From Taxillus chinensis (Eukaryota > Streptophyta > Magnoliopsida > Santalales > Loranthaceae): a stretch of 64,000 nt of DNA. Positions 1 to 12,133 of the stretch are shown here, in pieces (the first letter of the stretch is position 1; the number at the start of each line of letters is the position of its first letter). The position numbers and the translations under genes were made by a program. Location of the stretch: NCBI GenBank assembly GCA_023512835.1, contig JAKCVP010000409.1, forward strand, positions 51,804 to 115,803, given 5' to 3'. The notes under the pieces are model-generated. The model saw only the letters and a program-made list of their open reading frames with translations, was not told where the DNA came from and ran no database searches.

Positions 1-1137
1 CTTGGGCTCTTGACGTTGCTTCTTATTCGACGACTTGTCGTCCTTCTCCTCGTTCCCGTTCGCAGCCTTAGCAGACCGCTTCTGCCCTCGTCCTTTCTGA
101 CCCTTGACTTCTTCGTCTGCCTCGTTAAGCTTGGCTTGATCTTCTCTGTCTTCCTTGTCAAGGATCTCCTCCTGCTCTTCTTCGTCTACCTCGGGCTCGT
201 CTCCTCCAAGCTCGGCATCTTCCTTCTCCGCGACCTTGTCGTCCTTCTTTGCTTGCTCTTCGTCTTCGAACTCGTCGTCGTCGGCCTCGTCGACGCCATC
301 GTCATCCTTGAACTCTTCGTCGCCGTTGACATCTTCCGCAGCAGCATCGTCGCCGTCCTCTTCAGCACCGACTTCTTTGTCAAGTTCATCACCATCAGCA
401 AGGTGATCTTTGGCATCTTTGGCGGCCTGACGAGTGCCACGAGAGCGACCACTGGACTTGTTCTGCGCAGATTCCTGTTGAGCACTGTTGTTCGCCTTTG
501 ACTTCTGTATGCCGTTGGCCTTCTTGTCGCCGTTTTCCTGCTGATCGCCGGACTTCCCTGAGTCTTTGCTCTGCTGACCACGCTTCTGGTCATCTTGTTG
601 TTTGCCCTTAGACTTTGCCTTGTCGTCGCTGTTTTTCTCGGCGTCCTCTTTGCTCTGCTCGCTAACTTTCTTGCGCTTGTCCTTTGCGCCGTCTGCGTTG
701 CCGACAAATTGCTTACCCTCTTTGCTACCTTCTTGCTTCTTCTTGTCAGTTTCTTGCTTCTCCTGCTCGCTCATGTTCTCCCACGCCTTCTTCGGAAGAT
801 AGCGCTTTTGAGTGCCGTCATCCTTCTTTGCGTTGCCGGAGCCTTCCTTAGTCTGCCACTCCTCGTCGCCCCACTTCTCTAGATTCTTGCCAGATTCATC
901 TTGGCCATGCTCCTTGTCGGTATTGTATCCACCGCCACGCTTCTTGTATTCAGAAGCCATGAATTGCGCCTACAGGAAGCATGAGTTTCGTAAGATGGGC
1001 GGTGCTAGTTGAGTAAGGCAGAGACGTACCTTCCGCGCTGACCATTGACCGGGCGCACCTCCCTTGTCACTGTCCTGAATCTCCTTCTTCACCTGATCGC
1101 GAAGTTTAGGATCGCTGTACTTGTCCGCCGAAGGCAT
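1..1137 (-). CDS. DUF5872-like highly charged protein, C-terminus cut by window edge
   Basis: Two exons: 1137-1030 and 969-1, still open at base 1. The intron is 1029-970 (GTACGT...CTGTAG). The first 36 residues (starting MPSADKYSDPK, with SDKGGAPGQWSARK) run across the splice into AQFMASEYKKRGGGY, then a KEGSGNAKKDDGTQKRYLPK segment. This matches the small conserved domain I recall as DUF5872, found in fungi and some bacteria. After about residue 130 the protein is low-complexity, very rich in Asp, Glu, Lys and Gln, with acidic runs, and looks disordered. The function is unknown; charge and composition are compatible with a nuclear or stress-related protein, but that is inference. The start is the first ATG before the conserved block. 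Confidence 0.8.
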
Positions 1138-2575
1138 CTTGGTGTCGTGTGTATGCGAAGGGAATGGTCCGAGATCAATTCGAGGAGCGAAAACAAGTGA
1201 CAGTGAGCGAGCTATGATGGTAGTCTGTTCGTGAAGAGCAGTAAAGACGTATGTGGACGGAGACGTCGAATAATGTGTCCGCAAAAAGTATGTTATTAAA
1301 TTAACGAATTGCAGCTGTAGTTCGCCAGACAACGCGCAGGTACTTAAAGCGTCGCCTACGGGATGACCTCACGACTTGTTCATTGTAAATCCATCACATA
1401 CCTCATCTTCCGCAGCCTTGCAGTCGCGCCAATGCCACAGCCACAGCCAATGGCTCAGGCCAGGCACGCAGAGCAAACGCTCGGACGGTATGACGACACG
1501 GCTCGCGTAGTCTTTACGCGCATACGCGCAAAGCGGATGCGTGCAGTGTAAGGCTGGCCGCGAACCGTGGGCGTCAAAACCAATTAATTTACCACATTGG
1601 GTAATGAAACAGCGTGGGGATCTGGAAGATAGGACCAGAGACATGCGTTCGATAGGCGGATCTGACATCATGATCTGGGACAGTGTCTAGGGGACCGATC
1701 CGTCTAAGCCGTACCTAGGTAGACTTGGCCATGTATTGATCGTAAATACAGATTGCCATGGTGATCTTGACTCGGCGAGCTAGAAGGAAGATAGATCGCG
1801 TGGGCGGGCTGAAGGAGGAAAGTGATGATGTCGGACATCGGAATCGACACCACTAAGCTGCTTTGGGAGGCGTACCTAGCTAGTGAGACTCATTTCAAGT
1901 CCTCCTTGACGCGAATTTCGCGCGTTCTTTTGACATAGCTGTTGAACAGATGAGATGCTTTGGCAACCCTAGGATGCGAGCAATCGGATTGGGTCCGTGT
2001 CAAGACGAATTCGGCATCGTGCAAGTTTGCCTCGGGGGCGACGTGTCGCGAGGGTAATCGACACCGCAGTATCGGCGGCTCAGATTTGCGTGACTTGACT
2101 GTTGAAATACAGACCATGCAAAGAAACATCTTGCATCTACTCTCGGGAAATTGCTGAAGCACCAGTGATCCGGATCATCCGAGTCACTTGTGCACATGAT
2201 ACTGCAGGTTTTCTATCGAAGAGCATTTCCATGTCTGCGAATCGGCTAGTAAGGTGCGCAATACCTCGGGTCGGCTGAACTTCGAAGACAGAGAGAGAGA
2301 GAGTACTTGCGAAATGCAAAGCTTCACAGGTTAATCGGCCAATATACGTCGGCCGGTCTACTTGTACACACGAGCAGTGCAATCGCCCAAGAAAAGCCAG
2401 GAAAATGATGAAACGACACATAATGTCAATGATGACCTCACACGCGCGGTGTTCAGAACTTCGGGCTCAGCGAGTGCGTCAGTCTACCGCGAGTGAGGTC
2501 GTTGACTTGATCCGACTCTGCGTTCACTGCACCCGTTCTTGACAAGTGGGGATCCGTTGCGCCGCATCTGCAGCC
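1138..2575. other. Intergenic, divergent promoter region
   Basis: About 1.4 kb between the divergent DUF5872-like and HAD hydrolase genes. Open frames here are short, overlapping and lack recognisable motifs. A short GA run lies near 2288-2302. I see no RNA gene or repeat; it presumably holds both promoters and 5' UTRs. Confidence 0.5.
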
Positions 2576-3937
2576 ATGGAACTATCAAAGATGACCTTTT
2601 GTTGCATTCGACAGCTTCAGAGCAACTCTCTGCCTTCGCTGATCTGGGCCACCCATCGGGCCACACTACATTCATACGGCGCACGTCAGCACAGCCGGAC
2701 GCTCCAGACGTGGTCTTCCCCATCAAGGGTACCTGACTTCGCGTTTGCTTTTGAGTATGTGATCACAATCTTCGCAAGCACTGTGCATTTTCTGACGTGC
2801 CTGTAGCATAGACGGTGTCCTCGTACGTGGTCACCGCGCGCTCCCCCGGGCTGCCTCCACTCTCAAATATTTGCAATCGCAGCGAATACCCTTCATATTA
2901 CTCACCAATGGCGGCGGCTATCATGAAGAGAAACGAGCAGAGCGACTGTCGAGAGAGATTGGCGTTCCACTAGACGCGAGCTTCATCATTCAAAGCCATA
3001 CACCTTTCGCAGACGTGCACCATCATAAAAGCGGTACAGCCCTAGTAGTGGGAGGAGAGTATGACAATTGCCGTTTTGTGGCTGAGAAGTATGATGCGCG
3101 CAAAAACTGATCCTTCACGCGCCTTTGCTGACAGGTGGCAGATACGGGTTCAAGAGCGTGGTCACGCCTAGTGACATTTTCAACGCTCATCCAGAGATAT
3201 GGCCATTTTCACAACCACTTTCCTCATATCACACAGATAAGGCTCGACCTCTACCTGCGCCAATACCTAGCGAAATATCTCATTTATCGTCAGTGAACCC
3301 TAGAGAATGCTTGAAAATTGACTCTATCTTCGTCTATAACGACCCTAGAGACTGGGGCTTGGACCTCGCAATCATTATAGATTGTCTTTTATCCCATGCT
3401 GGTTATATCGGGACCGCATCGCCAAAAAATGGAAAGTCAAATCTACCAAACCACGGTTATCAACAGGACGGTCAACCACCGCTCTTCTTTTCCAATCCTG
3501 ACCTGTGGTTTGCTGCCGAGTTCGTCGCCTCTAGGCTTGGGCAAGGTGGCTTCAGAGCCGCCCTTGAGGGGGTGTGGAACGATGTGACAGGTGGTCCTAC
3601 CAATGGTGTTGAGCTGCTCAAGACTGTCATTGGGAAGCCGCACAAAGAAACATATGACTTCGCGGAGCGGAGACTAAACAGGTGCCGCCAGACAATGTTC
3701 GGGCTCGACGAAGGGATCTCGGAGTTGAAGAAGGTATACATGATTGGCGACAACCCTGAAAGTGATATTCGAGGCGCAATGGGCTATAAAAGTGCTCACG
3801 GAACGGAATGGTGCGCAGCCCTTGTAGAGACTGGCGTTTTCCAGTCCGGGACCCAACCAAGCGTGCAGCCCACCAGAATAGTCAAAGATGTAGGTGATGC
3901 TGTTGAATGGGGCTTGAAGGACAGTGGGTGGCAGTGA
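2576..3937 (+). CDS. HAD-superfamily hydrolase, HDHD5/CECR5 type, probably mitochondrial
   Basis: Three exons: 2576-2754, 2807-3088, 3142-3937 (418 aa). HAD motif I is FDIDGVL near residues 59-65, created by splicing across the first intron. Motif II is LLTNGGG, and the C-terminal motif is IGDNPESDIRGA around Asp357, followed by the family-typical ETGVF...PTRIVKDVGDAVEW tail. The order and length fit the TIGR01456/CECR5 group, which includes yeast YKR070W. The first 50 residues are basic and Ser-rich with few acids, like a mitochondrial presequence, so a matrix location is likely. The substrate is not known for the family. The second intron uses the acceptor at 3141 rather than the nearer CAG at 3134, because only that one keeps the VAEK-YGFKSV frame. 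ATG 2576 is the first in-frame Met. Confidence 0.88.
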
Positions 3938-6164
3938 TGGACCTCTAACCATGGCAGGTGCGGCTCAGCATCTAATATCTATGATACCCCAGCTATCCCT
4001 GGCCTACTCCTTTTTACACCCACCGAGGTGACTTTTTCAGGACCATCCAGTCACCCTCAGAGCCACAGTCGCAACATTCCGCATACAACACACAGGCTCG
4101 TCATCGGTGAAATGCATCTTGCAGCCTCACCGTGAGTCTGTCAAGCCGGCCTAGGCCGCTAAACTAGTCTTCAGCCATGTCTACCAGTCTTGAACGACTT
4201 GTGTAGCGAGAATCACTCATCTCTCGTTCCTAGCACCTGCACGCCTCTGACAAAGAATGCCGAACTCGCTCAACGCTGGCAGAACCGACATTTCACCATC
4301 TTGATGCATCTACGAGATCGCAAGTGCTGCCAAATCTACGACCACATACGTTTTCAGGGCATAGGCAACTGCACCGCCAGCCTTACGCAGATCACGTGTT
4401 GGCTGCAATTGAGTGAGGCGCAGCACCATTAGAAGTATAAGGCCTACTGTAAGGAGCAGGAGGTGACAGGAAGCGCACGAGATCGCTTCCTCCGAGGGGC
4501 TCTGACCAGCAGGGGTCGTTTATAGAGCACCAAAGGGCGTAGATTCACAGTAGCAGGAACAGTGTCCCACGGCGCAGACAGCGAGGACACAGGTAGATGG
4601 TAGCACTCCGTAGCTTTGTAGAGCCTTCGTTCAGGCGTTGACAATCCCAAGGTCTTAGTCGTAACAGACCCGCATTCGCCGTGTGAGCGTTGTAGAGAAT
4701 GTTAACGCACGTATCAAGCTGGGCAGCCCGCCTCATCCTATACTTGCATCAGCTGCAACAGCGTCTCATGTACATGCAGGCGCCCGTCTCAGGCGAACTT
4801 TTGGCGAACAGACGTCAGACAATGCCCATCAAATATCAGCAGAATGTATAGTCAAGTATAAGGCGGCACCTCAGGCCACCTACTCAACCAAGATCGCAAC
4901 TTTACGGGCCTGGAAGTATCAAGGATCTACTAGAGTTCAGACGTCAAGTGTTACGGCACCTAAGTCACCTCAATCCATTGGGATCGCGATTTGCCGTTAA
5001 GGCTGACGGATGTATCTGGTTGCGCAAGTGTACCTGGGAAACATTTGTTTGGGCTTTCAAAGCTTGACTAGGGCTGCTCAGCTTCCTCGTCACGATTCTC
5101 CAGGGATGCTGTGTTTTTCCTGCAATGACACTTTCGTCGATGCATCATGAGGCGCGTATATTCCTAGAGCCTACGTAACAGGAGCGTGCGGGGAATCGAG
5201 GCTTGGAATGGGCTGGTTGTCAATGTCTATTATATAAGCAGTTTCCAAAAAGGAGGACGAGCAAAAAAGTAGATGTTGGCTCGCAGGATCCAAGTCCGCT
5301 TCTCGTCACAAACGACAGTCGCCGATAATTCGGTGCAGCCGGCTGCTAGTGGGACGAGAAGCACGGAATGAGCAAGCAAGCCAGCAGCGGCCTTGCAAGA
5401 CAACAGGCAAGCGGAAGTTGATTGTCGCGAGGACGGAGTACAGCTGCAGCTGACTCTGACCGTTCCGTACATTCAGTACATTCACGTGTTTGGCTGACGG
5501 CGAGGGAGGCGCAGGCAATTATACCGCGCCCTTGGCAGGGTGTGTCGGGAGGTGAGGCTCCCTGGCGTCTCGACAGCGGCCTGATGAGTAGGAGGGCTGC
5601 CAGGAGCATACTTACTATTTGCAATCGGAGGGGTGCAGATTGGCGTGTGCTGTATGAGAAAATAGATCGACCGAGCTACCTGCGGCATTGCCAGCCACGC
5701 CGGCGTAGCAGATCTGCGGGCACGTATGACATGAATGCACCCGCTAGCTGCTCACGCGCTTAACGTTGGCGGCGCACAGTATGGATTGTGGGCGAAGGCG
5801 AGGCCACGCCTGCTCGCAGAGGCGAACAGCAGATGCGTAAGACGGCTGCAGGCGACACCGCCGGAGGCTTGCGTCAGGACGAGAACGCAATCAGACTTTC
5901 TCTCATGACGGAACTCTGAACAATCCAGGGTCGACACTAGAGAAATCCCGCTACCAGGCATCCTTTCATCCGAGTCCTCTGTCAGGCTCACTATGAGAAC
6001 CTCCTGGCACCCCTCCCAACCGGCTTGCCCTGACTCCTGTACAGCATCACGCATCACCCTTGCGAAACACATCCTCCCTCCATCCCACCTTCATTAATAG
6101 TCTTGCCGCGCCCTCTGCCCCCCTTCGCCAGCTTGGACCCACAGACCTCTCCCCGCCTGCCAGC
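3938..6164. other. Long intergenic stretch, no gene recognised
   Basis: A 2.2-kb stretch of ordinary base composition. Open frames on both strands are below about 115 codons, overlap each other and show no domain or signal peptide. No tRNA or repeat family was seen. It may hold a noncoding RNA or UTRs that sequence alone does not reveal. Confidence 0.45.
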
Positions 6165-7454
6165 ATGGCTACCCTTCCCCCTCCACCAGACGTTTACACC
6201 CTCCTTCCTCCCATCCTGGCCTGTCTGCCCACCGCCTTCGCATCGTCGCAGCCCCCGCCCGCTCTGCTTCCCCTTCTTTCCCCGATCCTCCGCCAAAAGG
6301 TCCACCTTCTTTCCGCCTCAATACACAACGCACGCTCTCATGACAATACAGCTGGCAACTGGCTGCCGCTTCTCACGTGGCAGTCCGACCTCAAGCACCG
6401 CCTCGTCCACATTGTTTCCGAGCTGCAGTTGGAGCCACACCCAGTCTCGGGCGAGCTCGATCTTTTCAGTGATGATCCCTCCCCGGAAGCAGGCCACATC
6501 GAGTACAGAAGACTAGATGGAGAGACGCTGCATGCCCGCGTCCAAGTCACACAGTACGGAATCGCGGTGGTGTGGCTTTGGTGCGTTGCAGACGACGGCG
6601 CAGTTGGCATCGAGGCCCTCAATGCTGCTTTTATGCCCACAGCGAATGTGACTTCCACTAGCAAGAAGACGGAGAACGGCTGGCGCGTGACAGAAGTACT
6701 GCCGCTGAATGACGAAGACGGCACACCCATACCACATACTGGACCAGACTGGAGTGCCACTATCGCGGAAGCTGAAGAGTCCTTCAAATCAATTAAGAGC
6801 GTTCCCGTCACCCAGATAATACCTGACAGCTCGTCCGGCCCAGATGAGGCAGAAGCAGACGATGATGACGACGATGACTATTGGGCCAGCTACGACCGCA
6901 CACCAGGACCCGCTAGCCTCAAACCTTCGCCGAAGCCACCAACACCAGGGGCTCTTGATGCATTTGCAGGTGCAGGTGGCATCAGCGAGCTAGACTACTA
7001 CGAGCGTTACGGTAGCGTCCAACCAGCGTTGGATCCCCATGACCCCGATGAAGCCGAAGGCATAGACGATTATAGTTGCTCTTTAGGAAGGGAGCATAAG
7101 GATCAGCAGGAAAGTCGCGGGCGCCAGGACCTGAAACGGGAGCCCTCTTATTTCAGCGGAGCAACCGCTACTGGACATGATAACTGCAGGCCTCAAGAGC
7201 GGGAAGAGAATGAGGAAAGGGAGATTCACAGCCCAAGCCCTACAAGACCAAACAGCCAAGATGGAGAACGACCCGTCGATGTGTTGCAGAGGAAAGCGAG
7301 CTGTACCACAGCCGTCGAATTAGGAGTCAAGCAGCACGTCAGCCATGAACTGAAGAGCCTATTCAGGTTATGTCAGAACGTCGGCATCGAGAGGAGCGAG
7401 TTTGAGAGGATGATCGAGCTGGAATTGGCGACGCTGGGCGCTATCGAACTATGA
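6165..7454 (+). CDS. Conserved-looking protein of unknown function
   Basis: Single exon, 429 aa. ATG 6165 is the first ATG; the frame is open upstream to 6060 but without an ATG. The N-terminal 180 residues read as a globular domain (SIHNARSHDNTAGNWLPLLTW..., then VVWLWCVADDG) and begin with a proline-rich stretch. The middle has an Asp-rich run (about residues 230-240) followed by YWASYDRTPGP. The C-terminus is charged and ends in an amphipathic helix-like segment (VKQHVSHELKSLFRLCQNVG). I recall similar uncharacterised proteins in other ascomycetes but cannot name a function. No signal peptide or membrane segment is visible. It lies upstream of, and on the same strand as, AMP deaminase. Confidence 0.8.
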   Translation: MATLPPPPDVYTLLPPILACLPTAFASSQPPPALLPLLSPILRQKVHLLSASIHNARSHDNTAGNWLPLLTWQSDLKHRLVHIVSELQLEPHPVSGELDLFSDDPSPEAGHIEYRRLDGETLHARVQVTQYGIAVVWLWCVADDGAVGIEALNAAFMPTANVTSTSKKTENGWRVTEVLPLNDEDGTPIPHTGPDWSATIAEAEESFKSIKSVPVTQIIPDSSSGPDEAEADDDDDDDYWASYDRTPGPASLKPSPKPPTPGALDAFAGAGGISELDYYERYGSVQPALDPHDPDEAEGIDDYSCSLGREHKDQQESRGRQDLKREPSYFSGATATGHDNCRPQEREENEEREIHSPSPTRPNSQDGERPVDVLQRKASCTTAVELGVKQHVSHELKSLFRLCQNVGIERSEFERMIELELATLGAIEL

Positions 7455-7920
7455 TGGCAGCAGGACCTGCCTCACATGTATAGACTTTGCATGCTGTACA
7501 GGAGTGTCATGCCACGCGAACGTGACAATCACGTGTAACTAGGCCTACCCTCGACATTGCGTTTTAGCGATCAATGAATAGATCTGTCCCCTGCTTGGCC
7601 CGTCGACTGTCGTGTTGTCTTGATGGTATGTGATGAGGCTCTGCGACGATCAACGAATGACAGGGTCGATGAGACGTTGAAGGCGTGAGGCTCTGCGTGG
7701 GCACCTCGCACCTTCCAATCTTGACCGCGCTGAGCTGGGCTTGGCGTCAACCTCTTTCTTGCTCCTCTCTGAAGCCATCGGCCTGGCAAGAGAGTTTGCA
7801 GGATCGACTGGCATCTGCGCCTAGCCTCGCCTTCTTCCTCGCTCCCTGTCCACCAGATACGTGGCGCTACAGATTCCGAAGCTCTTTCACAAAAAGATCT
7901 ACGTCTCTCTCGGCTTGGTC
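7455..7920. other. Intergenic region upstream of AMP deaminase
   Basis: 466 bp between two same-strand genes. It holds the 3' UTR of the upstream gene and the promoter and 5' UTR of AMP deaminase. The last 60 bases are open in frame with the deaminase but start with GTG, so they were left out of the gene. No distinct regulatory site was identified. Confidence 0.4.
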
Positions 7921-10900
7921 ATGGATCCTGCTTTCTCCGATGAAGAAGATGCTTTTCAGCAGAGCGTCCACTCTTCACCTGACCTAGATCTGTCAGACGC
8001 TGAAGACCAAGACCAGGATCCCTCTTGCGATAATACTTCCGAAAACGCGGACTCTGCCTCTCAGCTGAATAGGCGGAGACAGGAGAAAACCATGCAGCTG
8101 GACAATCAACAGCCTGAACCAACCCCTGTACCGGAAGTTAATGACGACGACCACGTCGAGGGCATGCTTCCCAGAGATAAGCAACGAAAGACCGCCTTCT
8201 ACGACCCAGGTTTCGAAAAGCAAATGGCCCATGCAGAAGCTAAACAGCTGTATCAGCGTCACCAGAGAGAGCATGCTAGCACCATGTCCGAGAGTCCCGT
8301 CATTCGAGCCAATACCTTCCCCGCCAGCTTTGGCACCGAGTTCAGCTCGACCTCGCTGCCTGGACTCGCCAAAGTTGGAAGTCTCAGTCAAATACAAGCC
8401 CAAGCGAATCAAATGACAGCAGGGCCGAGAGGCGTCCCGCCCTTTGATTTTCAGAGCCAGCAAAGTCAGACGAGGCCAACCTTGGAGCCCCAACACGATA
8501 CCTTGCAGACATCACGCTCACTTAATGCAAGCAGCAGGTCTGACAACCCCTCCCACTTTCTGCAAGCTGACAGAAATGCCAGAAGCCACGACCTTCACCC
8601 AGGAGTGCCTCATGAGCAGAAGACTTTCCTGGAGTCGCAAGGTCTGCACGGTGCCGGTGCCGGCGTAGGTCTAGGCGGAGGAGCGGGTGGCTTTGCTTCG
8701 AGCGACAGCTATGTCACCGAGGAGCTGAAATCGATTTACGACAAGATCACGAAGGTGCTTGATATTCGCCACAAACATATCCGTCTATCGTTGCAAGGCC
8801 CCAACGATAATCCAAAGAATGAGCCATCATGGGAGATCTACCCACCGCCTCCCGATCCACACTGGTATGAGAATGCCGAAAATGGAAGTGTCGAATACAA
8901 TTCCAATGCGAAATCAAGATTTCCCAAGCGTGAACGTAAGCCGGGATCCAACATTGGGGATGACTTCGTTTTCGAGGACCTGCAACCACTGCCTGGTCCC
9001 TCTGAGATGACCTTCAAGCTTGATGATGCCGGCGTATTTCAAGTGTTTGAGACGGCAAAATCTGCAGAAAGAGACATTGACATGCCGATCGTTCACGTGC
9101 CCAACCTTCGCGAATACTACATGGATTTGGAGTCAATTCTGTCAGCTTCTTCCGATGGTCCGTCCAAGTCATTCGCGTTCCGACGCCTTCAGTATCTGGA
9201 AGGTAAATTCAATTTATATCGTCTGTTGAACGAGTACCAAGAGATGGCCGACTCGAAGAAGGTGCCGCATCGCGACTTTTACAACGTTCGCAAGGTTGAT
9301 ACGCATGTTCATCACTCGGCATGCATGAATCAGAAGCACCTATTACGCTTCATCAAGAGCAAGATGCGCAAGTCACCAGATGAAAAGGTCCTGGTCCGGG
9401 ATGGCAAGCATCTGACGTTGAAAGAAGTTTTTGAAAGCATCAAGCTGACAGCCTACGACCTCTCCATCGACACGCTAGATATGCACGCCCATACAGATTC
9501 GTTTCATCGCTTTGACAAGTTCAACCTGAAATATAATCCGGTCGGTGAATCTCGACTGCGTACTATCTTCCTGAAGACGGACAACGATATCCAAGGCCGA
9601 TATCTGGCTGAGATCACAAAAGAGGTAATCTCTGATCTTGAGTCATCAAAGTATCAAATGGTGGAATGGCGCATTTCGATATATGGTAGGTCTCTTGACG
9701 AGTGGGATAAAGTGGCAGCCTGGGTGGTTGATAACAAGCTCTTTTCTCACAATGTCCGCTGGCTCGTTCAGGTTCCCCGCCTCTACGATGTGTATAAGTC
9801 AAACAACAACGTCACCTCTTATGAAGACATCATCGTAAACCTATGGAAGCCACTCTTCGAAGCGACTAAAGATCCATCATCGCACCCCAAACTTCACGTC
9901 TTCCTGCAGCGAGTCATTGGCTTTGACTCTGTAGATGATGAATCCAAGCCTGAGCGCAGGACCCACCGCAAGTTCCCAATCCCAAGTGCATGGACTTTGG
10001 CAGAGAACCCACCATACAGCTACTGGATTTACTATCTGTACGCCAACATGACGTCGCTGAACGTTTGGCGCAAACAGCGTGGCTTCAACACCTTTGTCCT
10101 TCGTCCTCATTGTGGAGAGGCAGGTGATACCGACCATCTTGCAGCCGCGGTCTTGTGCTGTCATTCAATCTCACACGGCCTTCTGCTTCGCAAGGTACCC
10201 CTTCTTCAGTACATTTTCTACTTGGAGCAGATAGGCATTGCCATGTCGCCTCTGTCCAATAACGCTCTGTTCCTCTCATATGAACGGAATCCATTCCTGA
10301 GCTATTTCCGTAAAGGTCTGAATGTTTCTCTGTCGACGGACGATCCACTCCAATTTGCATTCACCAAAGAGCCTCTCATCGAAGAGTACAGTGTCGCTGC
10401 ACAGATTTACAAGTTATCGTCAATCGACATGTGTGAGCTCGCCAAACGATCCGTGACGCAATCTGGCTTCGAGCATGCGCTGAAGCAGCGATGGTTGGGC
10501 AGGGACTATGCCCTGCCCGGCGTAGCAGGCAACGATACGGCAAAGGTCAATGTGCCTGATATTCGTGAGGCATTCAGGCATGAAACGCTCAGTCTAGAAA
10601 ACAGCATGATAGACAGGTACGGCGCAGCCCAGAGTAGCGAGCGACTCAGTTCATCAAATCTACTGCGTAGTCCTGTAACCGTTGAACAGGCTGCCGCGAC
10701 TGCGACGCCCGTCGAGGGGAGCGTGAGTATGGCTGTAGCCGTGGATGCGTCGGAGAATGCTTCTCTCGCAGCAGGGTCTGTGGCGTGGCTTGATGGGAGT
10801 GTTTCGGGTGTTCAATCTGCCACGGCTTCTGGTGCCGTCATGGACGCCGTTGAGCCAAGGCTGTATCCGGGGATGATATTGGGGAGGAGACGGGCGGCCA

Positions 10901-10956
10901 GTGCTGTTCCCGGCGCTTCGCAGGGCGGTGTCGATGGTCAGCAAGGGAAAGCGTAG
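7921..10956 (+). CDS. AMD1: AMP deaminase
   Basis: Intronless, 1011 aa. It hydrolyses AMP to IMP and ammonia in the purine nucleotide cycle, in the cytosol. The first 230 residues are a low-complexity, acidic and Gln-rich regulatory region. The catalytic domain follows: the metal-binding motif around residue 460 (KVDTHVHHSACMNQKHLLRF), a further His motif near 730 (RPHCGEAGD), and the catalytic SLSTDDPLQFAFTKEPL near 804-820. All are intact, so the enzyme should be active. The tail after about 930 is Ala/Ser/Val-rich and probably disordered. Yeast Amd1 is about 810 aa, so this one is long mainly at both ends. ATG 7921 is the first ATG in the frame. Confidence 0.97.
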   Translation: MDPAFSDEEDAFQQSVHSSPDLDLSDAEDQDQDPSCDNTSENADSASQLNRRRQEKTMQLDNQQPEPTPVPEVNDDDHVEGMLPRDKQRKTAFYDPGFEKQMAHAEAKQLYQRHQREHASTMSESPVIRANTFPASFGTEFSSTSLPGLAKVGSLSQIQAQANQMTAGPRGVPPFDFQSQQSQTRPTLEPQHDTLQTSRSLNASSRSDNPSHFLQADRNARSHDLHPGVPHEQKTFLESQGLHGAGAGVGLGGGAGGFASSDSYVTEELKSIYDKITKVLDIRHKHIRLSLQGPNDNPKNEPSWEIYPPPPDPHWYENAENGSVEYNSNAKSRFPKRERKPGSNIGDDFVFEDLQPLPGPSEMTFKLDDAGVFQVFETAKSAERDIDMPIVHVPNLREYYMDLESILSASSDGPSKSFAFRRLQYLEGKFNLYRLLNEYQEMADSKKVPHRDFYNVRKVDTHVHHSACMNQKHLLRFIKSKMRKSPDEKVLVRDGKHLTLKEVFESIKLTAYDLSIDTLDMHAHTDSFHRFDKFNLKYNPVGESRLRTIFLKTDNDIQGRYLAEITKEVISDLESSKYQMVEWRISIYGRSLDEWDKVAAWVVDNKLFSHNVRWLVQVPRLYDVYKSNNNVTSYEDIIVNLWKPLFEATKDPSSHPKLHVFLQRVIGFDSVDDESKPERRTHRKFPIPSAWTLAENPPYSYWIYYLYANMTSLNVWRKQRGFNTFVLRPHCGEAGDTDHLAAAVLCCHSISHGLLLRKVPLLQYIFYLEQIGIAMSPLSNNALFLSYERNPFLSYFRKGLNVSLSTDDPLQFAFTKEPLIEEYSVAAQIYKLSSIDMCELAKRSVTQSGFEHALKQRWLGRDYALPGVAGNDTAKVNVPDIREAFRHETLSLENSMIDRYGAAQSSERLSSSNLLRSPVTVEQAAATATPVEGSVSMAVAVDASENASLAAGSVAWLDGSVSGVQSATASGAVMDAVEPRLYPGMILGRRRAASAVPGASQGGVDGQQGKA

Positions 10957-12133
10957 CGCGCTCAAGACGCAATGCGTACGAGGCAAGGCCATGGAAAATT
11001 TGTAAATTTAATAGGCCCGGGCGCAGAATACCAAATTGCTCCATCCTGCACAGTCTAGTATCGTGGGTACGCATTGCACTGAGGGTAGTCTTTCCCAAGG
11101 GGTTTGCTTATGATGACAGCGAGGGCTAAAATATGCAATACCTAGCATGACAGAACGGGGCAATGCACGCAATAAAATAAGAGACGCTCGAGGCATAGCT
11201 GAATCCACTTTGGCTAGTGACTGCACTTATCCCCTATCAAAAATGCAGGTGCACCAATCCCCATGCAAATGCGCCCTACAATATATCAAGGGCGACAGGC
11301 TAATGATCAATCGGGCCAAATGACTTTTGCGCAGCTCCTAACCACGCGACGCTAACGTGAATGCACAACCGCTCGGTCCATCGATCGTACGAAGGGGAAA
11401 AAGAAAATAAAAAGAAAAGAAGGGGAAAAATAGACAAGGTGACAATGCCAAAGGTATGTTCAAATGATTGTGTGAAGGGTATCTCTCTTCTCCTCCGAAA
11501 CGCCGAAATGGTGATATCAAAGGCAGACTGTAAAAAATTCGTAAATATGACGATCCGGCCGTTACGCTGTACATGGAAGGAGGACAAGGGAGCAAGCTGG
11601 GTCGGCGCTTTTCCCTGACTGAAGGGAAGTTGATCCCAGATAGAAACGAGGACGTGGAGTCAGAGTATCCAGGACAGGTCAGGATGGTCAAGCGCAAAGC
11701 AGCAGTGGTATAATGCAAGAACGACTGCGCAAGAATGGAAAGCTTTTCCGATCGAGGTGGACTTTGGTAGTGTTACAGATGATGGTTGTGGTGGCAGGTG
11801 ACGCGTGATCGTCAAGCGGTGAGATAGAGCTGATGCAAGTGGCCGAAAGAGGAATGGCAAGGCGATAGATACTGCCTCAACTGTGGAGCGCCAGGAATGA
11901 GAGAAGACTGCAATGGACTGGGCGGATCCAGGACTGCAATGTCGATGCGGCGATTAGGGAGGTAGGTGGTCGGTGGTGGTGGTCGCCCACGGTGGAGGAT
12001 GGGACGAACCAGCGAGGCGGGTTGGTGGCTCGCGAGGTGAAGCTGTCTGCACGGTGGTGGCTGGTGGTAAACTAGTGCTCTTCACATGACTAAACACGCT
12101 TTGCAGCACTACATAGTAAGGAACAATCAGCAT
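10957..12133. other. Convergent intergenic region
   Basis: About 1.2 kb between the convergent AMP deaminase and SH3BGRL-domain genes; it should hold both 3' UTRs and polyadenylation sites. An A-rich run (about 11398-11432, AAAAAGAAAATAAAAAG-like) is visible. Open frames are short and unconvincing. Confidence 0.4.
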